This document shows, in pieces, positions 51,553 to 60,976 of a DNA stretch of 64,000 nucleotides (position 1 is its first letter; every line of letters starts with the position of its first letter). The stretch comes from Dokdonella sp. (GTDB lineage Bacteria; Pseudomonadota; Gammaproteobacteria; Xanthomonadales; Rhodanobacteraceae). The position numbers and the translations under genes are program-made. A model generated the notes under the pieces. It made no database searches and had not been told where the DNA came from. It was given only the letters and a program-made list of their open reading frames with translations. The DNA lies in contig JANQAE010000002.1 in assembly GCA_024707225.1 (NCBI GenBank), forward strand, positions 646,073 to 710,072. The letters run 5' to 3'.

Positions 51553-52611
51553 ATGAGCGTCAAAGCCTGGGCGACGGCTGCCCTGTTCGTGCTGCTGTTC
51601 GCGGCGGGCCTGCCGTGCCGCGCGACCGGCGTCGGCATCGCCGCGCTGGAGATCGCCGATCCGGTCGGCGGCGGCTCGATGAGCGGCTATCTGTTCTATC
51701 CGGGTACCGCGCCGGCCGACGGTACCACGACGCTGGGGCCTTACACGGTGGCCGCGACGCGCGATGCGCCGGCGCTGGCCGGTGCAAGACCGCTGATCGT
51801 GATCTCGCACGGGCAGGCCGGATCCAGCCTCGGTCATCACGATCTGGCGACCGCGCTGGCCGCGGCCGGCTTCGTCGTCGCGACGATCGAGCATCCGGCC
51901 GACAATCATCGGGACGCCGGCGGCGTCGGCACCTCAGCCGTACTGGTCGGCCGGCCGGTCCAGGTCTCGGCGACGATCGACGCCCTGCTCGCGGATACAC
52001 GCTGGAAGGACCGGATCGATCCGCGCCGCATCGGCGTGGCCGGTTATTCGGTCGGGGGCTACACGGCGCTGATGGCGGTCGGTGCGGTGCCGCGCTTCGT
52101 CCGGCTGATCGGCTACTGCACGCGTCACCGCCGCTCCGGCGCGATCTGCAACGACGCGCGGCGGCTGGCCGCCGAGGCGCGCACGCACGGCCTGTCGCTG
52201 CAGGCGTATCTGGCCGGCGTGCAGGACGAGCTCACGCGCTGGGGACCTACCGCCGATCCGCGCATCCGCGCCGCGTTCGTGATGGCGCCGCTCGGTCTGC
52301 TGTTCGATGCACCCGGCCTCGCCGCGGTCGACCGGCCGGTGTTCCTGGCCTACGGCGAACACGACGAGATCCTGCTGCCGCCGGAGAACGCGCTGCACGT
52401 CAAGCGCGAGGTGAAGACGCTGGACGGCGTGCGTGCGGTGCCGAAGGCCGATCACTGGGTATTCCTGGCGCCGTGTTCGGCGGCGCTGGCCGAGTCGATC
52501 CCGGAGCTGTGCCGCGATCCGGACGGTGTCGACCGCGCGGCCGTGCACGCCCAGGTCGATGCCGACGCGGTCGCGTTCTTCCGCAGGACGCTGGACGTCG
52601 CCGGCGACTGA
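51553..52611 (+). CDS. Secreted alpha/beta hydrolase (dienelactone/PAF-acetylhydrolase-like)
   Basis: A 352-residue exported hydrolase. A signal peptide (ATAALFVLLFAAGLPCRA) is followed by an alpha/beta fold with the oxyanion HG (LIVISHGQAGSS), nucleophile Ser166 in GYSVGGY, acid in AYGEHDEILLP and His in PKADHWVFL. The HPADNHRDAG loop and insertion after the nucleophile are typical of platelet-activating-factor-acetylhydrolase-like bacterial proteins. Substrate unknown, probably an ester. ATG 51553 has GAGGGG upstream. Convergent with the Nudix gene. Confidence 0.85.
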   Translation: MSVKAWATAALFVLLFAAGLPCRATGVGIAALEIADPVGGGSMSGYLFYPGTAPADGTTTLGPYTVAATRDAPALAGARPLIVISHGQAGSSLGHHDLATALAAAGFVVATIEHPADNHRDAGGVGTSAVLVGRPVQVSATIDALLADTRWKDRIDPRRIGVAGYSVGGYTALMAVGAVPRFVRLIGYCTRHRRSGAICNDARRLAAEARTHGLSLQAYLAGVQDELTRWGPTADPRIRAAFVMAPLGLLFDAPGLAAVDRPVFLAYGEHDEILLPPENALHVKREVKTLDGVRAVPKADHWVFLAPCSAALAESIPELCRDPDGVDRAAVHAQVDADAVAFFRRTLDVAGD

Positions 52612-52618
52612 GCCCGGC

Positions 52619-53026
52619 TCAGCGGTCGCGCGCGGCGACGTGCGGCAGGATGTGCTCGGCGCTGAGCGGCGCGACCGGCACCGGAAACGGACCGTGTGGT
52701 GGCACCCAGGCCATCGCCTCGATCTCGGCCAGTGGCGCCGGCGTGCCGGCGATCTGCACCGCGAACACCTCGGCGCGGACGCGGCGACCCGGCTCGTTGA
52801 CCGCGCAGGCCTCGAACTCGCCGAGCCTGACCGCACTGCCCGGATCGGCCTGCACGCCGAGTTCCTCGCGAAGCTCGCGTGCGAGCGTGATCAGCGAACT
52901 CTCGCCGGCCTCGCGCTTGCCGCCGGGCTGAATGAAGACGGCCGAGCCGCGCTTGCGCACCAGCAGGACCTGGCCTTGCGCGTCGCGGATCACCGCGGCG
53001 ACGGTGAGGATCGGGGGCGTGTGCAT
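52619..53026 (-). CDS. Nudix hydrolase
   Basis: A 135-residue single-domain Nudix protein with the complete box at about 35-57 (GGKREAGESSLITLARELREEL, matching GX5EX7REUXEEXGU). It resembles small housecleaning or MutT-like enzymes, but no residue fixes the substrate. It starts at ATG 53026 and converges on the hydrolase gene with only 7 bases between stops. No partner gene is apparent. Confidence 0.88.
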   Translation of the reverse strand: MHTPPILTVAAVIRDAQGQVLLVRKRGSAVFIQPGGKREAGESSLITLARELREELGVQADPGSAVRLGEFEACAVNEPGRRVRAEVFAVQIAGTPAPLAEIEAMAWVPPHGPFPVPVAPLSAEHILPHVAARDR

Positions 53027-53184
53027 GGCCGGGGCGCGCGTGCGGAAAGGGCGCCGATTGTAGGGCGCGGCCCGGCCACCTGTCGTGACGGGGCACCGGC
53101 GCCGGGCTCAGGCTCGATCGAAAGCTGCCGCGACGCGACGGCGCAGGTACCACTGCGTGCGGGAACTCGCCGCGATCGCGTCGC

Positions 53185-53655
53185 TCAGGCCCGATACGGA
53201 TCGGCGATGCCGAGGCCGGCCAGTACGCGCGTCTCGAGCGCCTCCATGCGTTCGGCGTCGGCGTCGCGCTCGTGGTCGTAGCCGAGCAGATGCAGCACGC
53301 CGTGCACGGTCAGGTGGGCATAGTGGTCGCGTGCCGCCTTGCCCTGTTCGGCCGCCTCGCGCGCGACGACCGGCGCGCAGACGATCAGATCGCCGATCAG
53401 CGGCAGCCGCACGCCGGGCGGCAGCTCGGCCGGAAACGACAGCACATTGGTCGCGTAATCGCGGCCGCGATACTGGAGGTTGAGCAGCCGGCCTTCGTCG
53501 ACGCCGACCAGGCGGATCGACAGCTCGGTCGCACGCCGGCGGCGCGCGCCGGCGACCGCGGCGGCGACCCAGCGCTCGAAGCTGGCACGCTGCGGCAGGC
53601 CGCGCCGCGGCAGGCCCGACGCCAGCGACAGATGGACGATCGGGGTTTCGGTCAA
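53185..53655 (-). CDS. ybeY: Endoribonuclease YbeY
   Basis: A 156-residue zinc endoribonuclease needed for 16S rRNA 3'-end maturation and ribosome quality control. The zinc motif is intact: His118, His122 and His128 in [11 protein letters not shown]. The conserved [11 protein letters not shown] and [10 protein letters not shown] segments are also present. It is the last gene of the ybeZ-propeller-ybeY unit, starting 7 bases after the propeller gene. In most proteobacteria ybeY directly follows ybeZ; here a secreted propeller gene lies between them. Confidence 0.94.
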   Translation of the reverse strand: MTETPIVHLSLASGLPRRGLPQRASFERWVAAAVAGARRRRATELSIRLVGVDEGRLLNLQYRGRDYATNVLSFPAELPPGVRLPLIGDLIVCAPVVAREAAEQGKAARDHYAHLTVHGVLHLLGYDHERDADAERMEALETRVLAGLGIADPYRA

Positions 53656-53662
53656 GCCGGTG

Positions 53663-54523
53663 TCACCGCTCGAAGTCGTCGATGAACAGCGAGCGCCCGC
53701 AGCTGCTGGGATGCACGCTGACGCGCGCGCCGCCCGACTCGGGTACGAGAATCTCGGAGGTGCGGCGGTCGTAGTCGATGTCGGCCGGACTGGCCAGGCC
53801 GTCGGCGACGACGATCGGCGTCGAGTCGATCGCGAACGGACGGTTGAACCGGCGCAGGCAGCCGCCGGCAGCGCCGCATCCGCTCCAGGCCGACACGAAC
53901 AGCGTGCCGTCGCAGTCGAGCACGATGCCGTCGAGGTTGCCGAGCGTGGTCTGGATCAGCGTCTGCGGCGTCGCGCCGGGCGTGCCCAGATCCAGGCTCA
54001 GCACCTTGGCATTGCTGCCCCAGGTCGCGATCAGCAGGCGGTTCTCGTCGCGGTCGTAGACGATGCCGTTCGGCGTCGCGGTACCGGTCGAGGTCAGCTG
54101 AATCTGCGTCGGCGCGCCGAGATCGCCGACGCCGACCTGGTAGACGCGGCGGCCGTTGAAGTCGGTCACGTACAGCGTGTCGGTGCCGTTGGACGTGATG
54201 CCGTTGAGGAACGCCGCACCGGTCAGCGCGAGATTCATGACCGGCTCGGCGCTGTCGATGTCGTAACCCTTGACACGGCCGGAGTCGAGCACGAACAGCG
54301 TGCCGGCGAGCAGCTCGACGCCGTACGGCGAGGCCGGATCCGACGTGAATACGCTGAGCGTGCCGTCGTCGGCGCGCGCGAGGATGTTGCCGCCGCCGGT
54401 GTTGCTGACCAGGCTGCGCTTGAGCCGCGGGTGGGCCTCCACGCTCTCGGGATTGGAATAGGTCTGGGCGGCGGCGGGCAGGGCCGCACCGACGGCGAGC
54501 GCGGCGGCGAGAATGCGGATCAC
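53663..54523 (-). CDS. Secreted SMP-30/NHL-like beta-propeller with tail motif
   Basis: A 286-residue exported protein (signal peptide [17 protein letters not shown]). It has six-bladed-propeller features: [63 protein letters not shown] and [17 protein letters not shown], each a blade with the N-G-I turn of SMP-30/gluconolactonase-like families. One Cys cluster (SGCGAAGGC) may form disulfides. The tail is [10 protein letters not shown]. The GTG start 54523 overlaps the ybeZ stop (GTGA). Its insertion between two cytosolic RNA-metabolism genes is unusual; function unknown. Confidence 0.82.
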   Translation of the reverse strand: MIRILAAALAVGAALPAAAQTYSNPESVEAHPRLKRSLVSNTGGGNILARADDGTLSVFTSDPASPYGVELLAGTLFVLDSGRVKGYDIDSAEPVMNLALTGAAFLNGITSNGTDTLYVTDFNGRRVYQVGVGDLGAPTQIQLTSTGTATPNGIVYDRDENRLLIATWGSNAKVLSLDLGTPGATPQTLIQTTLGNLDGIVLDCDGTLFVSAWSGCGAAGGCLRRFNRPFAIDSTPIVVADGLASPADIDYDRRTSEILVPESGGARVSVHPSSCGRSLFIDDFER

Positions 54524-55499
54524 GAGGACTCCTTCGATGTGCTTTCGTGAGCCTCGTAGGCGCGCACGATGCGTTGGACCAGCGGATGACGGACCACGTC
54601 CTTGGCGTTGAAGAACGTGAAGCTGATGCCCTCGACGTCGCGCAGCACCTCGATCGCGTCGCGCAGGCCCGAGCGGACGTGGCGCGGCAGGTCGGTCTGG
54701 GTGACGTCGCCGGTGACGACCGCGACCGAGCCGAAGCCGATACGCGTCAGGAACATCTTCATCTGCTCGACGGTGGTGTTCTGCGCCTCGTCGAGGATCA
54801 CGAACGAGTCGTTGAGCGTGCGCCCGCGCATGTAGGCCAGCGGCGCGATCTCGATCACGTTGCGTTCGATCAGCTTGGTCACGCGCTCGATGCCGAGCAT
54901 CTCGTACAGCGCGTCGTACAGCGGGCGCAGATACGGATCGACCTTCTGCGTCAGATCGCCGGGCAGGAAGCCCAGCTTCTCGCCGGCCTCGACCGCCGGG
55001 CGCACCAGGATCAGCCGCTGCGCGCGGTTGTCGTTGAGCGCGTCGACCGCCATCGCGACGGCCAGATAGGTCTTGCCGGTACCGGCCGGGCCGATGCCGA
55101 AGTTGATGTCGTGCGTGGCGATCGCGTGCAGATAGCGCGCCTGGTTCGGGCCGCGGCCGCGGATCGTGCCGCGCTTGACCCTGACCGCGACCTCCTGGGC
55201 GCCTTCGGCCGCCGCCGCGGCCATTGCCTCGACGCCCGATTCCTGCAGATGCAGGTTGATCTGGTGCGCGCCCAAGGTCTCTTCGGCGGTCGCCGCGTAG
55301 AGCCGCTGCAGCAGGCGCTTGGCCAGCTGCACGGGGCGTTCGTCGCCGATCACGCGGAATACGTGGCGCGGTTGGCGATCTCGACGCCGAGCCGCAGCTC
55401 GATCTGACGCAGGTGCTCGTCGAACGGGCCGACCAGGTTCGAGAGGCGCTCGTTGTCGTCCGGCTCCAGGGTGAAGTCTTGCTGGGTGGGTTCGGTCAT
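54520..55499 (-). CDS. ybeZ: PhoH-family ATPase YbeZ, frame broken once
   Basis: PhoH-like P-loop ATPase linked to YbeY in ribosome maturation. From ATG 55499 the N-terminus reads [20 protein letters not shown] and [15 protein letters not shown], then leaves frame at about 55370. The next frame continues [18 protein letters not shown] and the ATPase core: Walker [33 protein letters not shown] and Walker [12 protein letters not shown]. One missing G (AACCGCG[G]CCACGTA on the minus strand) restores a protein of about 326 residues. Since this gene is conserved and the rest is perfect, an assembly error is the likely cause. It overlaps the propeller gene by 4 bases. Confidence 0.88.
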
Positions 55500-55676
55500 A
55501 GGCGCGCGAGGGTAGCGCGGCGGATCGGTCGGCGTCACGCCGCACCGGACGCCGGCGCAGCGCGTGTTCAGTCCCGGAGTGCCGTTCCGTGCGCAAGCGT
55601 ACGCGCACCAGAGTGCGTGGCCTTGGTCAGGCCCGGCCGCTACCATCCGCCGCTCGCCTTCGCCCGGAATCCCCAT

Positions 55677-58136
55677 ATGTCCGCCGCCTCGCGCCGACGC
55701 CGCCGTCTCGTCCTGGCCCTGGCCCTCGCGTCGGCCTGGCCGCTGCAGGCGCCGGCCGCACGCTGGATCGCCGAGTTCGACTACGCCGATGCGGCCGCGC
55801 GCGACCGGCTCGTCGCGGCGTTCGGTCATCCCGAGGTCGATCCGCTGCGCCGCCGCGTCACCGCCGAGGCCGACGACGCGACGCTGGCGCGCCTGGTCGC
55901 GGAAGGTTTCGCGCCGCGCATCGACGCGGTCGCCAGCGCACGTCTGCAGGCGTTCGAGCGCGACGGCGGCGCGCTCCGCGCGATCCCGGGCTTTGCGTGC
56001 TATCGCACGGTCGACGATACGCATGCGCGCCTGCAGCAGCTGGCCGCTGCGCATCCGGCGCTGGCGACCGTCGTGCCGATCGGGTCGTCGTGGCGGCGCA
56101 CGCAGGACCCGGCCAGCGGCCATCCGCTCGAGGTGCTGCGGCTGACGCAGTCCGGCACCGACGGCATGTTCGCGGACAAGCCGGCGCTGTTCGTACTCGG
56201 CGGCATCCACGGTCGCGAGTACGTCACGGCCGAGACCGCGCTGCGCTTCGGCGAATGGCTGGTCGAGCGCTACGGGCGCGACGCCGATGCGACCACGCTG
56301 CTCGATCACTACCAGGTGCATCTGCTCGTGCAGGCCAATCCGGACGGCCGCGCGATCGCCGAGACCGGCGTGCTCTGGCGCAAGAACGCCGACGACGCGT
56401 CCGGCGCCTGTACCGCTCAGCCGCCGACCGGCAGCTATCACGCCGGTGTCGACCTCAACCGCAACTATCCGTTCAACTGGAACGCCGGCGGCAGCAGCGC
56501 CGATCCGTGCGCGCAGACCTTCCGCGGTCCGGCGGCGGCGTCGGAGCCGGAGACGCAGGCCGTCATGACCTACATCGCCGGCGTGCAGGCCGGCGCCGGC
56601 CAACCGTACGCGGGCGGTCTCTACGCCGACCGCCGCGCCGACGACCGCGTGACGCCGGCACCCGACACGACGACCGGCGTCGTGCTCGATCTGCACAGCA
56701 ACGGGCGGCTGGTGCTGTGGCCGTGGGGCGATACCGCCACGGCGCCGCCCAATGGCGTCGCGCTGGAGCGCTTCGGCCGTCGCATCGGCTGGCACAACGG
56801 CTACATGCCGATCGTCTCCAATGGCATCGGTGCGACCAGCGGCACCACGCCGGACACCGCCTACGGCGCGCTCGGCGTCGCCGCGTACACGATCGAACTC
56901 GGCGGCCTGGACTTCTTCCAGGATTGCGCGGCGTTCGAGGACGACACCTGGCCGAAGAATCTGGCCGGCCTGCGCTACATCGCGCGCAACCTCGCCGCAC
57001 CGTACCGGCTGCCGGCCGGGCCCGACGTCGCCGCGGTGCGCGTCGAGCCGAATCTGATCGTCGCCGGCGAGACCGCGACGATCCGTGCGCGTGCCGACGA
57101 CGGCGGCTACGCGGCCTACGGCACCGCGCCGACCGTGTTCGCGATCGCCGCGGCCGGTGCCGGCATCGGCACGCTGCCGTGGCAGGCGACTTCGGCCCTG
57201 CCGATGGCGGCCGACGACGGCGCGTTCGACCAGGCTGCCGAGGCCGTGTCGCGCGTCATCGCCGCCGACACGCTCGGACCCGGGCGTCATCTCGTGCACG
57301 TGCAGGCGCGCCATGCGGCCGGTGCCGACGGCCCGCCGGCATCGGCCTTCGTCGAGGTGGCCGCAGCCGGCGCGGTCGCGACCGTCGCCGGCACGGTCAG
57401 CGATCGCACCAGCGGCCTGCCGGTGGCAGGGGCGCATGTGCGCATCATCGAGCCCGACGGCGACGTGCGCGCGATGCCGTCCGCCGGTGACGGTGGCTAC
57501 CGCCTGCACGCGCATCCGGGCGCGGTCACGCTCGAGGTGATCCGCTTCGGCTCTCTTCCCGAGCGCATCGAGAACTTTCAGCTGAGCGCCGGCGCGACGC
57601 GCACGCGCGATTTCGCGCTCGACCGGCAGTGCAACGCCTTCACCGACGACGCCGAGGGCGGCAACCCCGGCTGGACCGCGCAGCCGGCCAGCGGCGGCTG
57701 GGGCATCGAGACGATCGCGACCGGCGAACACGTCTGGAACGACAGCCCCGGCGGCCGCTATCCGTCCGGCGCCGATCTGCGCCTGACCTCCCCGGTGCTG
57801 GACCTGTCCACCTATCCGGCGGTGCAGCTGGCGTTCGACGAGCGCTGCGCGACCGAGGAGACCTACGACACCGGTGTCGTCGAGGTCTCGACCGATGCGG
57901 CGCACGCGGTCTGGACCGAGGTCCACCGCTGCAGCGGCCGGTCGGCCTGGCGGCGCGTGACGCTGGACCTGCCGCAGCTGGCCGGGCAGGCCGACGTACG
58001 GCTGCGGCTGCGCACACGCAGCGACGGCTCCGGCGAGTTCGACGGCTGGAGCGTCGACGATCTGACCGTCGGCCTGCCGGACGCGGCGTGCCGCGCCGGC
58101 GTCGATCCGCTGTTCGACGACGGGTTCGGTCCGTGA
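55677..58136 (+). CDS. Secreted M14 zinc carboxypeptidase with C-terminal beta domains and tail motif
   Basis: An 819-residue exported metallocarboxypeptidase. Signal peptide about 1-27; propeptide to about 110. The M14 domain has zinc ligands His178 and Glu181 (GGIHGREY) and His340 (LDLHSNG), substrate-binding VDLNRNYPF (about 258-266) and catalytic Glu407 (YTIELGG). It is followed by Ig-like and Fn3/carboxypeptidase-regulatory-like domains (about 460-650), a lectin-like CBM domain (about 650-805) and the tail DPLFDDGFGP. Its stop overlaps the GTG of the next gene, an ABC ATPase; coupling between a secreted peptidase and a transporter is odd. Confidence 0.9.
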   Translation: MSAASRRRRRLVLALALASAWPLQAPAARWIAEFDYADAAARDRLVAAFGHPEVDPLRRRVTAEADDATLARLVAEGFAPRIDAVASARLQAFERDGGALRAIPGFACYRTVDDTHARLQQLAAAHPALATVVPIGSSWRRTQDPASGHPLEVLRLTQSGTDGMFADKPALFVLGGIHGREYVTAETALRFGEWLVERYGRDADATTLLDHYQVHLLVQANPDGRAIAETGVLWRKNADDASGACTAQPPTGSYHAGVDLNRNYPFNWNAGGSSADPCAQTFRGPAAASEPETQAVMTYIAGVQAGAGQPYAGGLYADRRADDRVTPAPDTTTGVVLDLHSNGRLVLWPWGDTATAPPNGVALERFGRRIGWHNGYMPIVSNGIGATSGTTPDTAYGALGVAAYTIELGGLDFFQDCAAFEDDTWPKNLAGLRYIARNLAAPYRLPAGPDVAAVRVEPNLIVAGETATIRARADDGGYAAYGTAPTVFAIAAAGAGIGTLPWQATSALPMAADDGAFDQAAEAVSRVIAADTLGPGRHLVHVQARHAAGADGPPASAFVEVAAAGAVATVAGTVSDRTSGLPVAGAHVRIIEPDGDVRAMPSAGDGGYRLHAHPGAVTLEVIRFGSLPERIENFQLSAGATRTRDFALDRQCNAFTDDAEGGNPGWTAQPASGGWGIETIATGEHVWNDSPGGRYPSGADLRLTSPVLDLSTYPAVQLAFDERCATEETYDTGVVEVSTDAAHAVWTEVHRCSGRSAWRRVTLDLPQLAGQADVRLRLRTRSDGSGEFDGWSVDDLTVGLPDAACRAGVDPLFDDGFGP

Positions 58137-58909
58137 GCACGGTGACTGCGGATGCCGCCGCGGCGGCGCAGCCGGTGCTGGAGGTCACCGATCTTCGCAA
58201 GCATTACGGGACGACGGTCGCGGTCGACGGCATCTCGTTCACGGTCGGCCGCGGCGAGATCGTCGGCCTGCTCGGCCCCAACGGCGCCGGCAAGACGACG
58301 ACGATCAACATGGTGCTCGGCCTGCTCGAACCGAGTGCCGGCACGATCCGCATCGACGGCGTCGATCTGGCGCGGCAGCGCTCGCGCGCGCTGGCGCGCT
58401 GCAATTTCGCGGCCGTCTACGCGGCCCTGCCGGGCAACCTGACCGTGCGCCAGAATCTGCGCTGGTTCGGCATGATCTACGACGTGCCGGAGCTGACGCG
58501 GCGCATCGATGCGCTGCTCGAGCGGCTCGATCTGGTGCGCTTCGCCGACACGCGCTGCGGCCTGCTGTCCTCGGGCGAGCAGTCGCGCGTGGGCCTGGCC
58601 AAGGCGATGCTCAACGATCCGGTCCTGCTGCTGCTCGACGAGCCGACCGCCTCGCTCGATCCGGCCACCGCCGAGGACCTGCGCGGCCTGATCCGCGGCA
58701 TCGCCGACCAGGGCCGCGGCGGCATCCTGTGGACCTCGCACAACATGCACGAGGTGCAGGCGGTCTGCGACCGCGTCCTGTTTCTCGCCGACGGGCGCAT
58801 CCTGCTCGAAGGCGATCCGCGCACGCTGCCGGCCGAACACGGCGTCGGTTCGCTCGATGCGCTGTTCATCCGTCTGGCGCGCCGTCCGCTGACCGAGGGA
58901 ACACCATGA
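58133..58909 (+). CDS. ABC-type exporter, ATP-binding protein
   Basis: A 258-residue ABC ATPase. Walker A GPNGAGKTT (about 48-56), signature LSSGEQSRVGLAKAM (a variant of LSGGQ), Walker B LLLLDEPTASLD, H-loop TSHNMHE. The closest class is the ABC-2 export ATPases (NodI/DrrA or ABC-2 drug/polysaccharide type). The GTG start 58133 overlaps the M14 stop (GTGA), and the stop overlaps the permease ATG (ATGA). Substrate is unknown; the glycosyltransferase genes downstream suggest a glycan or lipid, by inference only. Confidence 0.88.
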   Translation: MSTVTADAAAAAQPVLEVTDLRKHYGTTVAVDGISFTVGRGEIVGLLGPNGAGKTTTINMVLGLLEPSAGTIRIDGVDLARQRSRALARCNFAAVYAALPGNLTVRQNLRWFGMIYDVPELTRRIDALLERLDLVRFADTRCGLLSSGEQSRVGLAKAMLNDPVLLLLDEPTASLDPATAEDLRGLIRGIADQGRGGILWTSHNMHEVQAVCDRVLFLADGRILLEGDPRTLPAEHGVGSLDALFIRLARRPLTEGTP

Positions 58910-59709
58910 AGCCGCGCCGCGTCGCCGCCGTCCTGCTGCGCCAGTTCTATCTGATGCGCGCCAGTCCGACGCGCCTGGTCCCGGCCTTCGCGTGGAGCGC
59001 GATCGACATCGTGCTGTGGGGCTTCATCACGCGCTATCTGGCCACGCTGTCCGATCAGGGCCCGGTGCTCGCGCTCGGCCTGCTCGGCGCGGTGCTGCTG
59101 TGGAACTTCTTCGGCCGCATCATGCACGGCGTGACGACCGCGTTCTTCGAGGACATCTGGTCGCGCAATCTGATGAACCTGTTCGCGACGCCGCTGGCGA
59201 TCTCCGAGTATGTGACCGGCCTGGTGCTGACCAGCCTGGCGACCGGGGCGATCGCGCTGTCGGTCATGCTGGCGCTGGCCGCCGGCGCATTCGGGCTGTC
59301 GTTCGCGGCCTATGGCCTGGCGTTCGTACCGTTCCTGCTGATCCTGCTGCTGTTCGGCGTCGGGCTCGGGATCCTCGCCAGCGCGATCGTGCTGCGGCTC
59401 GGGCCCGCGTCGGAATGGCTGATCTGGCCGATTCCGGCCCTGCTCTCGCCGTTCGCGGCGGTGTTCTATCCACTGTCGATCCTGCCCGGCTGGATGCAGG
59501 CGATCGCTCATCTGCTGCCGCCGGCCTACGTATTCGAAGGCATGCGCGCGATCGTCGCCGGGCAGCCGTTCCCGCTGCGGACGCTCGCCGTCGCGGCTGC
59601 GCTCGCGATCGCACAAGTGCTGGCCGCCTATGCGTTTTTCGTCTACATCCACCGGGGTGCCGTGCGCAGCGGCCTGCTCGCGCGCTACAGCGCCGAAAGC
59701 GTCGGTTGA
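58906..59709 (+). CDS. ABC-2 type transporter permease
   Basis: A 267-residue membrane protein with six predicted helices (about 25-45, 55-75, 100-130, 140-165, 170-190, 240-260) and the ABC-2 end motif LLPPAYVFEGMRAIVAGQPF. No periplasmic binding protein is encoded nearby, so the pair works as an exporter. ATG 58906 overlaps the ATPase stop (ATGA). An amphipathic N-terminus (RQFYLMRASPTRLV) is typical of the family. Confidence 0.88.
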   Translation: MKPRRVAAVLLRQFYLMRASPTRLVPAFAWSAIDIVLWGFITRYLATLSDQGPVLALGLLGAVLLWNFFGRIMHGVTTAFFEDIWSRNLMNLFATPLAISEYVTGLVLTSLATGAIALSVMLALAAGAFGLSFAAYGLAFVPFLLILLLFGVGLGILASAIVLRLGPASEWLIWPIPALLSPFAAVFYPLSILPGWMQAIAHLLPPAYVFEGMRAIVAGQPFPLRTLAVAAALAIAQVLAAYAFFVYIHRGAVRSGLLARYSAESVG

Positions 59710-59833
59710 CGCGGCCGGGCCGGCGGTTGCGGCCCGGTTTTCGCATCGGTGTCCAGGTTGACAGCGGCTCGCGCGACTGCCGAGAATCGCGATCCTTTCT
59801 CGCCGGGCCCGCCCCGATTCCGATGCGCCCCCC

Positions 59834-60547
59834 TTGAATCCTCGTGATTGCCTGGCCGTGATGCCTGCCCGCAACGAGGCGGCCACGGTCGGCGAGGTGG
59901 TGCGCGGCGTGCGCGAGGCGCTCGGCTGTGACGTGCTCGTGGTCGACGATGCCGGCGACGACGGCACCGCCGAGGTCGCGCGGGCCGCCGGCGCCGAGGT
60001 GCTGGTGCTGCCGCTCGGCCTGGGTGCCTGGGGCGCGACGCAGACGGGCATCCGCTATGCGCTGCGCCAGGGCTACGGCGGCGTCGTGACGCTGGACGCC
60101 GACGGCCAGCACCTGCCGTCCTCGCTGCCGTCGCTGTTCGAGGAGCAGGCACGCAGCGACGCCGACGTCGTGATCGGTACCTGCATCGAGCGCCTCAGCG
60201 GCCCCAAGCGCGTGGCCTGGCACTATCTGCGCGTACTGACCGGGCTGCGCCTGTCGGACTTCACCTCGGGCCTGCGGCTGTACAACCGGCGCGCGCTGGC
60301 GCGGCTGGCCTCGCCCGAGGCGAGCCTGCTCGATTTCCAGGACGTCGGCGTGCTGATGCTGCTGGCCCGCGAGGGCCGCACGATCGCCGAGGTGCCCACG
60401 CCGATGCGCGCGCGCAGCAACGGCCATTCGCGCGTGTTCGCCTCGTGGTGGGTCGTGCTGCGCTACATGATCAACACGACCGTGTTGTGCCTGGCCCGGC
60501 TCGATGCCGGCCGCCGCGCACCGGTAGCCGGCGAGGCGCGCCGATGA
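59834..60547 (+). CDS. Family 2 glycosyltransferase
   Basis: A 237-residue GT-A enzyme resembling dolichyl-phosphate-mannose-synthase-like GT2 proteins. It has MPARNEAATVGEVV (nucleotide-binding start), DVLVVDDAGDDG, the DxD motif in VVTLDADGQH (about 88), and LYNRRAL. The C-terminus carries one weak hydrophobic stretch (SWWVVLRYMINTTVLCL) that may associate with the membrane. The start is TTG 59834; an upstream ATG hits a stop. The stop overlaps the next ATG (ATGA). It probably adds a sugar to a lipid or surface polymer. Confidence 0.88.
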   Translation: MNPRDCLAVMPARNEAATVGEVVRGVREALGCDVLVVDDAGDDGTAEVARAAGAEVLVLPLGLGAWGATQTGIRYALRQGYGGVVTLDADGQHLPSSLPSLFEEQARSDADVVIGTCIERLSGPKRVAWHYLRVLTGLRLSDFTSGLRLYNRRALARLASPEASLLDFQDVGVLMLLAREGRTIAEVPTPMRARSNGHSRVFASWWVVLRYMINTTVLCLARLDAGRRAPVAGEARR

Positions 60548-60933
60548 ACGCGCAGCTGACCGCGGCGATCATCGGCATCGGCCTGGCCGTTGCGATCCTC
60601 TACCTGGTCCGCCGCGACCATCTGCATGGTCCGTATGCGGTCTGGTGGCTCGGCGTCGCGGTCGCGACCCTGGTGCTCGGCCTGTTTCCGGCCCTGGTCG
60701 GCTGGCTCGGCCGCGCGACCGGCATCAGCTACGCGCCGGTGCTGCCGATCATCATCGGCCTGTCGTTCGTACTGCTGCGACTGCTCAAGCTCGACATCGA
60801 GCGCTCGCGCCAGGAGCGGCAACTGCGCCGGCTGACGCAGAAACTGGCGATCCTCGAACGCGAACTGGACCGCGTCGGCTACCGGCTGCCGGAAGGCGAT
60901 CCCGACGCCGATCTCGTCTCCGACGACGAATGA
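60544..60933 (+). CDS. DUF2304 small membrane protein
   Basis: A 129-residue protein with three TM helices (about 5-20, 33-52, 66-80) and a cytoplasmic coiled coil (ERSRQERQLRRLTQKLAILERELDRV, about 87-112). This is the DUF2304 layout. DUF2304 genes are typically found beside GT2 genes and are thought to help membrane-associated glycosyl transfer. ATG 60544 overlaps the GT2 stop by four bases. Confidence 0.85.
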   Translation: MNAQLTAAIIGIGLAVAILYLVRRDHLHGPYAVWWLGVAVATLVLGLFPALVGWLGRATGISYAPVLPIIIGLSFVLLRLLKLDIERSRQERQLRRLTQKLAILERELDRVGYRLPEGDPDADLVSDDE

Positions 60934-60976
60934 GCGGCCGCTGCGCCGCCGCGGCGGACCGTTGAGGCCCGGCCCG

